Shown here piece after piece: positions 24,541 through 32,616 of a stretch of 64,000 nucleotides of DNA (positions are counted from its first letter, which is position 1; every line of letters starts with the position of its first letter). A program made the translations under genes and the position numbers. The DNA is from JAJFFW01 sp038534195 (GTDB taxonomy: Bacteria; Pseudomonadota; Alphaproteobacteria; Caulobacterales; Parvularculaceae), in contig JBCAXE010000002.1 of NCBI GenBank assembly GCA_038534195.1, positions 62,001-126,000 on the forward strand, written 5' to 3'. The notes under the pieces are model-generated. The model was not told the DNA's origin. It saw only the letters and a program-made list of their open reading frames with translations, and made no database searches.

Positions 24541-25407
24541 CTAATTCGCTGCGGGCGCGTCCGCCGCCTCGGGACCTTTCCGTGGGCGCACGATCACGCG
24601 TTCAGAATCGCGAAGGTCGATATATTCGATATTCTGGTCAAGCGTGCCTTGGGACGCGTGCATGATCGATAACGCTTCGAGCGCGTCGCCGATCCCTTTC
24701 TCCGGCAGCTTGATGTCCATCTTATTGTGCAGCCGCATGTTCCAGCGCCGCTCGCCGACGCGCACGAGCGCCGCCGTCATTTTCTTTAGCTCGGGCTGCG
24801 ATTGAAGCGCCTGAAGAATATCGGCGACCGCCTCCGGGGCGCCCGCGCCGACGATGAGCGGCAGCGACGAATATTCGTACGCGCCCACCTGACGGATGAC
24901 GGCGCCGCTGTCGTCAATCAGATGAAGTTTGCCGGAGAGTTGCCAAACCGCCGCCGGCTCGCGTTCGCGGATCGACACATGAACCGTGTTCGGCCACAGC
25001 CGGTTCACCGCCGCCGACCGCACCCAGCCGATATTTTCAATCCGTGCGCGCATGGCGTCGAGATCGAGATGCGCCATCGACGCGCCGATCACAGGACCCA
25101 CCGCATCCTCCACGTCGGCGAGATCCGTTTCATCACGCCCCATCATCGTTACGCGGCGGATATCGAGACCGGCGGCCACAAAACTTGCGCTGACCGTCCG
25201 GTCCAGGCGTTCGGCCATCATGCCCACATAGCCGCCGGACCAGAGGACGAACACAATCCCTGCGACGATCACGAACGCGCCCGCCGTGGCGGCCAGCGTA
25301 TATTCACGCACCCGCAGGACAAGCCGTTCGATAATCGACGGGCCGCGCCGCGCCGACTTGCGCTTTTTCGTTTTCGCTTTGGCCTTTTTCTTTTTCACCG
25401 CAGGCAT
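24541..25407 (-). CDS. ftsQ: Cell division protein FtsQ
   Basis: A bitopic divisome protein of about 288 aa. A very basic cytoplasmic N-terminus (KKKKAKAKTKKRKSARR) precedes one transmembrane helix (TLAATAGAFVIVAGIVFVLW), then a POTRA domain (IRRVTMMGRDETDLADVEDAV) and the FtsQ beta domain ending in EYIDLRDSERVIVRPRKGP. The ATG at 25407 is preferred to one at 25434; both overlap the end of ddl, by 13 and 40 bases. It recruits FtsL/FtsB and FtsW/FtsI. Confidence 0.93.
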   Translation of the reverse strand: MPAVKKKKAKAKTKKRKSARRGPSIIERLVLRVREYTLAATAGAFVIVAGIVFVLWSGGYVGMMAERLDRTVSASFVAAGLDIRRVTMMGRDETDLADVEDAVGPVIGASMAHLDLDAMRARIENIGWVRSAAVNRLWPNTVHVSIREREPAAVWQLSGKLHLIDDSGAVIRQVGAYEYSSLPLIVGAGAPEAVADILQALQSQPELKKMTAALVRVGERRWNMRLHNKMDIKLPEKGIGDALEALSIMHASQGTLDQNIEYIDLRDSERVIVRPRKGPEAADAPAAN

Positions 25408-26321
25408 GAGGCGTCCTCCACGATCCAGGCGCACAGTTCAGGGAACGACATGCCGAGATGGGCGGCCTGTTCCGGCGCCAGTGATGTCGGCGTTAAACCC
25501 GGTTGGGTGTTCACTTCAAGACAATAGAGCATTTCGCCGGCCGCGCCTTCGTCAAATCGAAAATCCGCACGCGACAGACCCTGGCAGCCCAGGCAATTAT
25601 GGGCGCGGCGCGCCAGATCAACCGCGCGCTCGGTGACGGCGTCCGGGATATCGGCGGGAAGCACATGGCGCGAGCCGCCGTCCGCGTATTTGGCTTCGTA
25701 ATCGTAAAAGTCCGTCGCCGGCAGAATTTCCGTGACGCAAAGCGCCTTGCCGCCCATGACCGCCACCGTCAGCTCGCGGCCGGGGATGAACTTTTCAACG
25801 AGCACTTCTTCCCCGAGATTCCATTTCGGATCGAGCAAGGCTTCGGGCGGGCGGTTGTCGCCCTCGCGGACCACATAGACGCCCACGGACGAGCCCTGAT
25901 CGTTCGGTTTGACCACATAGGGCGCCTCCAGGACGCGCCCGCGCGCCGCTTCCTCACGCGAGACGATTCTGCCGGGCGGCGCCGGAATTCCCGCCTCTTC
26001 GAAGACCGCTTTGGCGCGCTGCTTATCCATGGCGAGGGATGAGGCGAGGACGCCGGAGTGGGTGTACGGAAGTTCCATCACTTCAAGAAGGCCCTGCACG
26101 CAGCCGTCCTCGCCCCACTTACCATGGAGGGCGTTAAAGACGGCGTCCGGTTTCGCCTCCGTCAATTGCTCAGCAAGGTTATGACCGGCGTCAATTTCAA
26201 CAGCGTCATAACCCGCTTCAACGAGCGCTTTCGCGGCCTCGGCGCCGGACGAAAGCGACACCTCGCGCTCGGGCGACCAGCCGCCCTTCAGGACCGCGAT
26301 GCGTTTGTAGCGGCGGGTCAT
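25395..26321 (-). CDS. ddl: D-alanine--D-alanine ligase
   Basis: A 308-aa ATP-grasp enzyme that makes the D-Ala-D-Ala of the peptidoglycan stem. The N-terminal motif VLKGGWSPEREVSLSSG, the HGKWGEDG loop, the ATP-binding VKPNDQGSSVGV and the metal-binding CLEVNTQPGLTPTSL are all present. It resembles the DdlB form typical of dcw clusters. Upstream, a small inverted-repeat element of about 230 bp separates it from murB, where other dcw clusters normally have a short gap. Confidence 0.96.
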   Translation of the reverse strand: MTRRYKRIAVLKGGWSPEREVSLSSGAEAAKALVEAGYDAVEIDAGHNLAEQLTEAKPDAVFNALHGKWGEDGCVQGLLEVMELPYTHSGVLASSLAMDKQRAKAVFEEAGIPAPPGRIVSREEAARGRVLEAPYVVKPNDQGSSVGVYVVREGDNRPPEALLDPKWNLGEEVLVEKFIPGRELTVAVMGGKALCVTEILPATDFYDYEAKYADGGSRHVLPADIPDAVTERAVDLARRAHNCLGCQGLSRADFRFDEGAAGEMLYCLEVNTQPGLTPTSLAPEQAAHLGMSFPELCAWIVEDASCLR

Positions 26322-26346
26322 GTCGTTGGCGTCCTGCTGTTAGGTG

Positions 26347-26372
26347 TTAGGGATTGGGGATTAGGGACTAGG
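26347..26372 (+). repeat. Terminal inverted repeat, ddl-proximal copy
   Basis: The repeat reads TTAGGGATTG-GGGATTAGGGA-CTAGG on the plus strand and is made of 7-bp units. It matches the complement of 26537-26562 at 23 of 26 positions. Further degenerate units (TGTTAGG twice) extend it outward to about 26338, directly against the ddl leader. Confidence 0.7.
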
Positions 26373-26382
26373 GACATATTCG

Positions 26383-26529
26383 TTAAGTGAGTTTCCGGTG
26401 CAGGGCGTTGAGCATTCGGCCAGTTTCCTCCGCCTTCGGAAACTTTTTGACCAAGGCGTAAACAGCCTCGACCAACTCCATCGCCCGCAGCCAGACCAAA
26501 AGGTCCCGATAAGATTGTATGTCCGACAT
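26383..26529 (-). pseudogene. Internally deleted four-helix-bundle (23S rRNA IVS family) protein, 48 codons
   Basis: This short open frame starts at ATG 26529 and stops at TAA 26383. Its first 32 residues (SYRDLLVWLRAMELVEAV then YALVKKFPK) match the first helix of four-helix-bundle S23/IVS proteins. Its last part (AEETGRMLNALHRKLT) matches the end of the fourth helix of the same family. Full-length members are about 115-125 aa, so helices two and three, including the usual RRAAVSIPxNIAEG segment, are missing while the frame is kept. It is either a remnant or a mini-protein. Co-transcription with murB and ddl is expected. Confidence 0.65.
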
Positions 26530-26536
26530 CCCGCAT

Positions 26537-26562
26537 TCTAATCCCTAATCCGCAATCCCTAA
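26537..26562 (-). repeat. Terminal inverted repeat, murB-proximal copy
   Basis: On the minus strand it reads TTAGGGATTG-CGGATTAGGGA-TTAGA, the inverted partner of 26347-26372. The murB stop codon (TAG, 26559-26561) and its last codons lie in this repeat and its outward extension to about 26573. Confidence 0.7.
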
Positions 26563-27473
26563 TCCCTACTTCCAACCCTCTTTATCTCCCAGCGCAACTC
26601 AACGCCCGTTTCCCGTTTCACATCTTCGCGCAGCGACTCCACCAGCTCTTCAAGGTCCTTCGCCGTCGCCGCGCCGCGATTGATCATGAAGTTGCAGTGG
26701 CGCTCCGAGACTTGCGCATCGCCGACGATGCGGCCGCGCCCGCCGACTTCATCGATCAACTGCCATGATTTGCGACCGCCTGACAAAGCAAGATCCGGAT
26801 TGGCGAAGGTCGACCCGCCGGTGCGTTCTTTGATCGGCTGGCTTTCTTCCCGGCGGCGCATGATCTCCGCCATGCGCGCCTCGATCGCCTGCGGGTCGTC
26901 TCTATGCCCGCGAAAGAGCGCTTGGGTGAAAATGATGTCGTCCCCGGCGCCGCAATGGCGATAGTCAAATTTCATCTCTTCGTTGGAGAAAACGATACGG
27001 TCGCCGCGCCGACTATAGGCGACCGCCTCCACGAGAATATCTTTGGTCTCGCCGCCATAAGCGCCCGCATTCATGCGAAGGGCGCCGCCGATCGTGCCGG
27101 GCACGCCGCGGTAAAATTCAAGGCCTGCAACGCCCGCCGCCGCGGCGCGCTTGGCCACCTGCGCATCGAGCGCGCCGGCCCCAGCGCGCACGGTCAGCCC
27201 ATCCACCTCGATTTTGTTAAACGGGGCCGCCAGCCGGATCACAACGCCGCGTACGCCCCCGTCCCTGACGAGCAGGTTGGAGCCCACCCCCATGGGAAAG
27301 ACCGGTACGGACGGATCGAGCGCTTTCAGGAACGCCGCCAGATCGTCTTCGTCGGCGGGCGTGAACAAAATGTCCGCAGGGCCGCCCACGCGAAACCAGG
27401 TGATCGCCGAGAGATCGAAATTCTCCGTATAGCGACCGCGCACCTCGGGAAGGTCAGCGAGTGCGACGCTCAT
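26559..27473 (-). CDS. murB: UDP-N-acetylenolpyruvoylglucosamine reductase MurB
   Basis: A 304-aa FAD enzyme that reduces the enolpyruvyl ether to UDP-MurNAc. The FAD-binding segment is VFPMGVGSNLLVRDGGVRGVVIRL. RMNAGAYGGE and the catalytic Ser region GGSTFANPD (type I loop) are present, with a Glu near the C-terminus in ELRWEIKRVG. The last residues after WEIKRVG (SRD and stop) are encoded by the flanking heptamer repeat, so the original 3' end has been replaced. The ATG overlaps murC by four bases. Confidence 0.96.
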   Translation of the reverse strand: MSVALADLPEVRGRYTENFDLSAITWFRVGGPADILFTPADEDDLAAFLKALDPSVPVFPMGVGSNLLVRDGGVRGVVIRLAAPFNKIEVDGLTVRAGAGALDAQVAKRAAAAGVAGLEFYRGVPGTIGGALRMNAGAYGGETKDILVEAVAYSRRGDRIVFSNEEMKFDYRHCGAGDDIIFTQALFRGHRDDPQAIEARMAEIMRRREESQPIKERTGGSTFANPDLALSGGRKSWQLIDEVGGRGRIVGDAQVSERHCNFMINRGAATAKDLEELVESLREDVKRETGVELRWEIKRVGSRD

Positions 27474-28903
27474 CGCTTACCGCCCGCTTTTTCAAGAGCG
27501 CTCGCAAGCGCCGCCGCGTGTTTGGTGATATCGCCCGCGCCGAGCATCACCACATAATCGCCCGGCTCAATGTCCTTCGTGAGCAACGCCGGCAATTGGT
27601 CGAAACTCTTCAGCGCACGCACATCCTTGTGGCCATGGCTTTCCGCGCCCGCCACAAAGCTGTCGCGATCAACGCCGTCGATGGGCGCCTCACCCGCGGC
27701 GTAAACATCCGTGATGTAAGCGATGTCCGCCTCATTAAGACACGCGCAGAATTCATCGAAGAGACTTTGCAGGCGCGAATAGCGGTGCGGTTGAACGACG
27801 GCGATGATCTTGCCCTTGGCGACAGAGCGCGCCGCGCGCAGGACTGCGGCGATCTCCACCGGATGGTGGCCGTAATCGTCGATCAGCGTTGCGCCGTTCC
27901 ACTCGCCCACTTTTGTGAAGCGGCGTTTAACGCCCTCGAATTTGGCAAATCCGTCTCTGATCGCCTTGTCGCTCGCGCCGAGCTTTTTCGCGACGATCGC
28001 GGCGGCGAGCGAATTCAGCACATTGTGGATACCCGGCATCGGCAGGCGCACATCGGCGATACGCGATTGCTCGGCGCCGCGCTCGCGAAAGACGATATCG
28101 TACTTGGCGAGCCCCTCTTCGTAAGTAATATTTTCAGCGCGAACGTCCGCCTGCGGATTAGAGCCATAGGTGATGAGCTTGCGATCGGTGACGCGCCCGA
28201 CGAGGGCTTGGACTTCCGGGTGGTCGAGGCAAACGACGCCGAAACCGTAGAAGGGCGTATTCTCAATGAAAGCGTCAAACGCCTCGCGCAGGGTTTCGAA
28301 ATCGCCCCAATGGTCGAGATGTTCAGGGTCGATATTGGAGACGACGGCGACCGTTGTCGGCAAACGCAAAAACGCGCCGTCGCTTTCGTCCGCTTCAACA
28401 ACCATCCAGTCGCCTTCGCCAAGCCGCGCATTGGCGCCGTAGGCGTTGATGACGCCGCCATTGATCACCGTAGGGTCGAGCCCCGCCTCATCAAGGAGCG
28501 CCGCGACCATGGTCGTTGTTGTGGTCTTCCCGTGGGTGCCCGCAACGGAAACCGTCCATTTGAGCCGCATCAGTTCGGCAAGCATGTCCGCCCGCTTGAC
28601 CACAGGAATATGACGCGCCCGCGCCGCGCGCACTTCCGGATTGTCGCTTCTGATCGCCGTCGAGACGATCACCGCTTCGGCGCCCTTCACATTCTCCGGG
28701 TCATGACCAATAGAGACGGCGATGCCCTTGTCGCGCAACGTTTGCACGTTCGGCCCGTCCGCGACGTCCGATCCGCGCACTTCGTAGCCGAGATTGTGCA
28801 TCACGGACGCAATGCCCGACATGCCGATGCCGCCGATGCCAACGAAATGGACAACGCCAGCGCCGAACGGCAGATTGATTTTTATCTTACGCGTTTCACT
28901 CAT
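27470..28903 (-). CDS. murC: UDP-N-acetylmuramate--L-alanine ligase MurC
   Basis: A 477-aa Mur ligase that adds the first stem residue, L-Ala. It has the N-terminal Rossmann motif VHFVGIGGIGMSGIA, the ATP loop GTHGKTTTT (122-130), and DDYGHHPVEI in the C-terminal domain. The ATG at 28903 is chosen because the protein then begins MSETRKIKINL; an in-frame start at 28933 would overlap murG. It lies 16 bp after murG and overlaps murB by four bases. Confidence 0.96.
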   Translation of the reverse strand: MSETRKIKINLPFGAGVVHFVGIGGIGMSGIASVMHNLGYEVRGSDVADGPNVQTLRDKGIAVSIGHDPENVKGAEAVIVSTAIRSDNPEVRAARARHIPVVKRADMLAELMRLKWTVSVAGTHGKTTTTTMVAALLDEAGLDPTVINGGVINAYGANARLGEGDWMVVEADESDGAFLRLPTTVAVVSNIDPEHLDHWGDFETLREAFDAFIENTPFYGFGVVCLDHPEVQALVGRVTDRKLITYGSNPQADVRAENITYEEGLAKYDIVFRERGAEQSRIADVRLPMPGIHNVLNSLAAAIVAKKLGASDKAIRDGFAKFEGVKRRFTKVGEWNGATLIDDYGHHPVEIAAVLRAARSVAKGKIIAVVQPHRYSRLQSLFDEFCACLNEADIAYITDVYAAGEAPIDGVDRDSFVAGAESHGHKDVRALKSFDQLPALLTKDIEPGDYVVMLGAGDITKHAAALASALEKAGGKR

Positions 28904-28919
28904 AGTCGTCTCCGCAGCT

Positions 28920-30023
28920 TTACCGCCGCGCAATCCCTTCCACCAGATCGGCGAGCGCCGCCGCCGCGCCTTCCCGCACCCGGCCTTTGGCGCGCGCCGC
29001 CATCTCGGTAAGGCGCGCAGGCTCGGCCAGCAATGGCGTTAGCGCAGCTTTCAGCGCTTCTTCAGTGAATTCTTTTTCAGGCAAGACAATGGCGCCGCCC
29101 GCCTCAGAAAGAACACGCGCATTGCCCGTCTGATGATCGTCCATGGCGATCGCGAGCGGCGTCAAGATTGAGGGGCGGCCGATCAGCGACAGCTCCGTCA
29201 CCGTAGAGGCGCCGGCCCGCGCCATCACCAGATGCGCAGCCGCAATCCGCGCTGGAAGATCAGTGAAAAAGGGCGCGACCTCTTGGGCGACGCCCGCTTC
29301 CTTATAGATCGCCCGCACTGCGTCCGCTTCGCCTTCCCGCGCCTGATGGGTGACGTGAAGGCGCGCGCGGATCGGCTCCGGCAACGCTGCGATGACGTTT
29401 GGCGGTGCGCCGGAAAAGAGCGATGCGCCCTGGCTGCCGCCAAAAATCAGGATGTTGAGAACGCTGTCGTCGCTGATCGCCGGGTAAGGCGTTTCAGCGG
29501 CCGCCTTGACCGCATCGCGCACGGGGTTGCCCACTTCAATCAGGTTCGCGCGCGCCGGAGCCTTCTCCAACACCGAAAAGGCGTGCGCTGTGAATCTCGC
29601 CGAACCCGCAAGCTGGCGGTTGGCGCGCCCCAGAACGCCATTTTGTTCGTGCACACCGTAAGGAATTCTCATCATGGCGGCGGCCTTGGCGCCGATGAAC
29701 GACGGATAGCCGCCAAACCCGACAGCGGCGGTGACGTCGCGTTTTTTAAATTCGGCAAGCGCCTTGAACAGCCCGCCGGCGATTGAAACGGCGGCGATCG
29801 CCTTCGCCACAACGCCGCCGATTGAGGGGCTTGCCGCGGAGATCAGAATGCGGTCGTCTTCAGGGAAGTTTTGCGCATAGCGCGCGCCGCGTTCGTCAGT
29901 GACAAGGAGGATGCGCCGTCCCCGGCGGCGCAACTCCTGCGCCAACGCTTCAGCCGGAAACATGTGTCCGCCCGTGCCCCCAGCGGCGAGCGCGATCAGC
30001 GCGCCATCGCCCGGCCCCGTCAC
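28920..30023 (-). CDS. murG: Lipid II synthase MurG (GlcNAc transferase)
   Basis: A 367-aa GT28 transferase that adds GlcNAc to lipid I at the inner membrane face. The N-terminal GGTGGHMFPAEALA is the lipid-binding G-loop, and the acceptor/UDP-binding half contains NILIFGGSQGA and VMARAGASTVTEL. I choose the GTG at 30023 because it forms a GTGA overlap with the ftsW stop and has AAGGA nine bases upstream. A GTG at 30047 is in frame but has no Shine-Dalgarno. Confidence 0.95.
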   Translation of the reverse strand: MTGPGDGALIALAAGGTGGHMFPAEALAQELRRRGRRILLVTDERGARYAQNFPEDDRILISAASPSIGGVVAKAIAAVSIAGGLFKALAEFKKRDVTAAVGFGGYPSFIGAKAAAMMRIPYGVHEQNGVLGRANRQLAGSARFTAHAFSVLEKAPARANLIEVGNPVRDAVKAAAETPYPAISDDSVLNILIFGGSQGASLFSGAPPNVIAALPEPIRARLHVTHQAREGEADAVRAIYKEAGVAQEVAPFFTDLPARIAAAHLVMARAGASTVTELSLIGRPSILTPLAIAMDDHQTGNARVLSEAGGAIVLPEKEFTEEALKAALTPLLAEPARLTEMAARAKGRVREGAAAALADLVEGIARR

Positions 30024-31159
30024 GGCATAATTTCCTTGCGCCGCCACGCGGCGCCCGGCGTGCGGGTCAGGGCGAGAACCAGCCCCAGCGACAGGCCCAT
30101 CGCCAGAAGCGACGATCCGCCATAGGAAATAAACGGCAGCGTCATGCCTTTCGCCGGCAGCGCCCGCAGATTAACGCCAATATTGATAAAACTCTGCAGG
30201 CCCACCATCGCCGTCAGGCCGCAAACGGCGCATTGCGCGAACAGGCTGTTAAGCCGCGAGGCGCGAAAATAAAGCCGCACGACCAGCACCGCGAATAAGC
30301 CGAGGATGACGAGACAAAAGAGGACGCCGAATTCCTCCGCCCCGACGGCGAAGATAAAGTCCGTGTGCGCATCGGGCAGTTGATGTTTGACGCTCGGTCC
30401 ATCAACGCCTTTGCCGAATACGCCGCCGTTCTGAATGGCCTGCAGGGCTTTGTCGACCTGATAGGTTTCGCTGGTCTCAGGGTTTAAAAAGCCGTCGATC
30501 CGGCGCGCGAGGTGCGGTGAGAACGCGTAGCCGGCCATGATCGAGCCGATCCCGACGCCGCCGATCCCGACGATCCAGAGCCAGCTCCATCCCGCGATGA
30601 AAAACATCACCATCCAGATCGCGGTAATCAACGCCGCCTGCCCGAAATCCGGCTGCGCGACCATGAGCCCGGCGCAGAGGAAATAAAGCGCCATGGCGAT
30701 CACCGCCCCCGGAAATGACGGATTGCGCGCGCCTTCCGCCAACATCCAGGCGGCGGCGACAATGAACCCCGGCTTTAAAAATTCCGATGGCTGAAGAGAA
30801 AACGAACCGAACGTCAGCCATCGCTTGGCGCCGTTAATCTCAGGCCCAGCTAGAAGCGCCGTCGCCATCAGCAATAACGCGCCCGCAAACACAAAGACGC
30901 CGACGCGCCTCGCCTGCAGCGGCGATAACATTGAAACGGCGATCATAACAATGAGCGCCGGTCCCAGAAAAAGCATCTGGCGAAGGGGAAAATGAAACTC
31001 GCTCGGTATCCGCAACCGCGTCGCCGCCGACGGCCCCGCCGCCAGCAACATCACAAAACCGATGAGGACAATGCCGCCGAGCAACATCAGGCTCACCCTG
31101 TCGATGGACCACCACCATTGCGCTAACGGCGATCGGTCAAGGCGCGACAGCGTCTTCAT
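30020..31159 (-). CDS. ftsW: Septal peptidoglycan polymerase FtsW (SEDS family)
   Basis: A 379-aa polytopic SEDS glycosyltransferase with about ten transmembrane helices that polymerises lipid II with FtsI. Family motifs are GPEINGAKRWL, LQPSEFLKPGFI, QPDFGQA and, late, LPAKGMTLPFISYGGSSL. Its ATG overlaps the murD stop by four bases, and murG overlaps its own stop. Confidence 0.96.
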   Translation of the reverse strand: MKTLSRLDRSPLAQWWWSIDRVSLMLLGGIVLIGFVMLLAAGPSAATRLRIPSEFHFPLRQMLFLGPALIVMIAVSMLSPLQARRVGVFVFAGALLLMATALLAGPEINGAKRWLTFGSFSLQPSEFLKPGFIVAAAWMLAEGARNPSFPGAVIAMALYFLCAGLMVAQPDFGQAALITAIWMVMFFIAGWSWLWIVGIGGVGIGSIMAGYAFSPHLARRIDGFLNPETSETYQVDKALQAIQNGGVFGKGVDGPSVKHQLPDAHTDFIFAVGAEEFGVLFCLVILGLFAVLVVRLYFRASRLNSLFAQCAVCGLTAMVGLQSFINIGVNLRALPAKGMTLPFISYGGSSLLAMGLSLGLVLALTRTPGAAWRRKEIMP

Positions 31160-32592
31160 GCGGCCGCTCCGTTCTTTTCCGTCGGCGCCTCTTCCGCGGC
31201 GGCGGCCTCATCCATCACGAGCCGCCGAAAAGTCTCGCCGCGATCTTCGAAATTTTTGAATTGGTCGTAGGACGCCGCCGCCGGCGACAGGAGAACAACA
31301 GGCGCCTTGAGGCCGCTCTGGCGCGCGTCGCGCGAGGCGCGCGAGACCGCCGCCGCAAGATTGCCGCACTGAACGCAGGGGGCCGCGCCGGCCAATTGCG
31401 CTTCGAATGTCTCCGCGCCGTTTCCGATCAGATAGGCGCCGCGCACGCGGTTCATCAAAGGGCGCAGCGCTTCAACGCCGCCCTCTTTGGGTTGGCCGCC
31501 CGCGATCCAGAAAATATCGTCATAGGCGGATAAAGCGCTCGCGGCGGCCTCAGCATTGGTCGCTTTGGAATCATTGACGAAAGTGACGTCGCCGATGCGC
31601 GTTATAATCTCAAGACGGTGGGCGAGCCCTTCAAACCGCTCCATCGCTTTGACGGCCACTGAGGGCGCGACGCCGAGTTCAATGACGGCCGCAAGCGCCG
31701 CGCCGGCGTTTTGCCAATTGTGCGCGCCGCGCAGCGTTGCGATGTGGTTGATTGCGCCCGCCTCGCCGCTTTTTTGCGCCATATTATAAAAGAGCCGCCC
31801 GTCCAGCGTGTAGACCCCGTGACCGAGCGCGCCCTCAGTCGATACCGGCACCACTTTCGCGTTGCGCCGGCCCGACAGAATGGCGCAAACACCCTGACAA
31901 TGCGCGTCATCGACGCCGATAATCGCCGTGTCTTCCGCTGTCTGATTATAAAAAATGCGCTGCTTTGCGGCGAGATAGCGCGCCATGTCGCCATGACGGT
32001 CAAGATGGTCCGGCGATACGTTCAGCAAGGTCGCGATATTCGCGCGCAGCGAGGCGGCGAGATCAAGCTGAAACGACGACAGCTCCAATACATAGATGCG
32101 CTCGCGATCGAAAGGCGGCATCGCCAGGAGCGGATTGCCGATATTGCCGCCCATGAAGACGTCGCGGCCGGTCTCGGCGAGAATATGAGTAATAAGCGCC
32201 GTGCAGGTTGATTTGCCGTTCGAGCCCGTGATGGCGACGATCTTGGGACGGTCCTTTTCCGGCGTCGCGTTCACCGCCATGGCGAACAGCTCCAGATCGC
32301 CGAGAATTTTCACCTTCGCCGAGCGTGCTTTGCGCACAATCGGGTGGGGTTTGGGAAATGTCAGAGGAATGCCGGGGCTCAGGCACAGAAACTGAAGCTC
32401 CGCCCACGGCCAGTTTTTCGGATGATCAGCGGCGTAAGCAGTGTTCTTCGTCTTCTCGCGGGCGGCGGAATTTTCATCCCAGGTAAAGACCTGCGCGCCG
32501 GACGCCACCAGCGCCTCAGCGGCGGCGAGCCCTGTGGCGCCGAGTCCAAAAACGGCGGTCTTTTTATTTTTAAGATCCGGCAAATGGATCAT
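31156..32592 (-). CDS. murD: UDP-N-acetylmuramoylalanine--D-glutamate ligase MurD
   Basis: A 478-aa Mur ligase adding D-Glu. The N-terminal VFGLGATGLAAAEAL binds the UDP substrate, the P-loop is ITGSNGKSTCTALI, and the C-terminal domain carries FVNDSKATNAEAA and FWIAGGQPKEGG. A Glu/Ala-rich tail (EAAAAEEAPTEKNGAAA) extends a little beyond typical MurD. It sits 24 bp after mraY. Confidence 0.96.
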   Translation of the reverse strand: MIHLPDLKNKKTAVFGLGATGLAAAEALVASGAQVFTWDENSAAREKTKNTAYAADHPKNWPWAELQFLCLSPGIPLTFPKPHPIVRKARSAKVKILGDLELFAMAVNATPEKDRPKIVAITGSNGKSTCTALITHILAETGRDVFMGGNIGNPLLAMPPFDRERIYVLELSSFQLDLAASLRANIATLLNVSPDHLDRHGDMARYLAAKQRIFYNQTAEDTAIIGVDDAHCQGVCAILSGRRNAKVVPVSTEGALGHGVYTLDGRLFYNMAQKSGEAGAINHIATLRGAHNWQNAGAALAAVIELGVAPSVAVKAMERFEGLAHRLEIITRIGDVTFVNDSKATNAEAAASALSAYDDIFWIAGGQPKEGGVEALRPLMNRVRGAYLIGNGAETFEAQLAGAAPCVQCGNLAAAVSRASRDARQSGLKAPVVLLSPAAASYDQFKNFEDRGETFRRLVMDEAAAAEEAPTEKNGAAA

Positions 32593-32616
32593 AACGCCTG
32601 TTCCTGTCCCGTTTGT

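Larger units (their letters stand above)
26338..26573 (-). mobile_element. Miniature element with heptamer-based inverted repeats, between murB and ddl
   Basis: About 235 bp bounded by arrays of a 7-base unit, GGGATTA on one side (26338-26373) and its complement TAATCCC on the other (26537-26573). The best-matching 26-bp segments (26347-26372 and 26537-26562) are inverted copies with three mismatches. Between them lies a 48-codon remnant of a four-helix-bundle gene in the operon direction. The element looks like a decayed or minimised form of the intervening-sequence-type four-helix-bundle loci. No transposase is present, so movement would need a trans-acting factor. Element status is inferred from structure. 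Confidence 0.6.

Noticed and set aside
26318..26575. An 85-codon minus-strand frame across the murB-ddl element
   Set aside because: It reads the heptamer arrays and the remnant in the wrong frame; the frame with family similarity is 26383-26529.
27461..29011. A 516-codon plus-strand open frame
   Set aside because: It is the shadow of murC, which has full Mur ligase motifs; no independent support.
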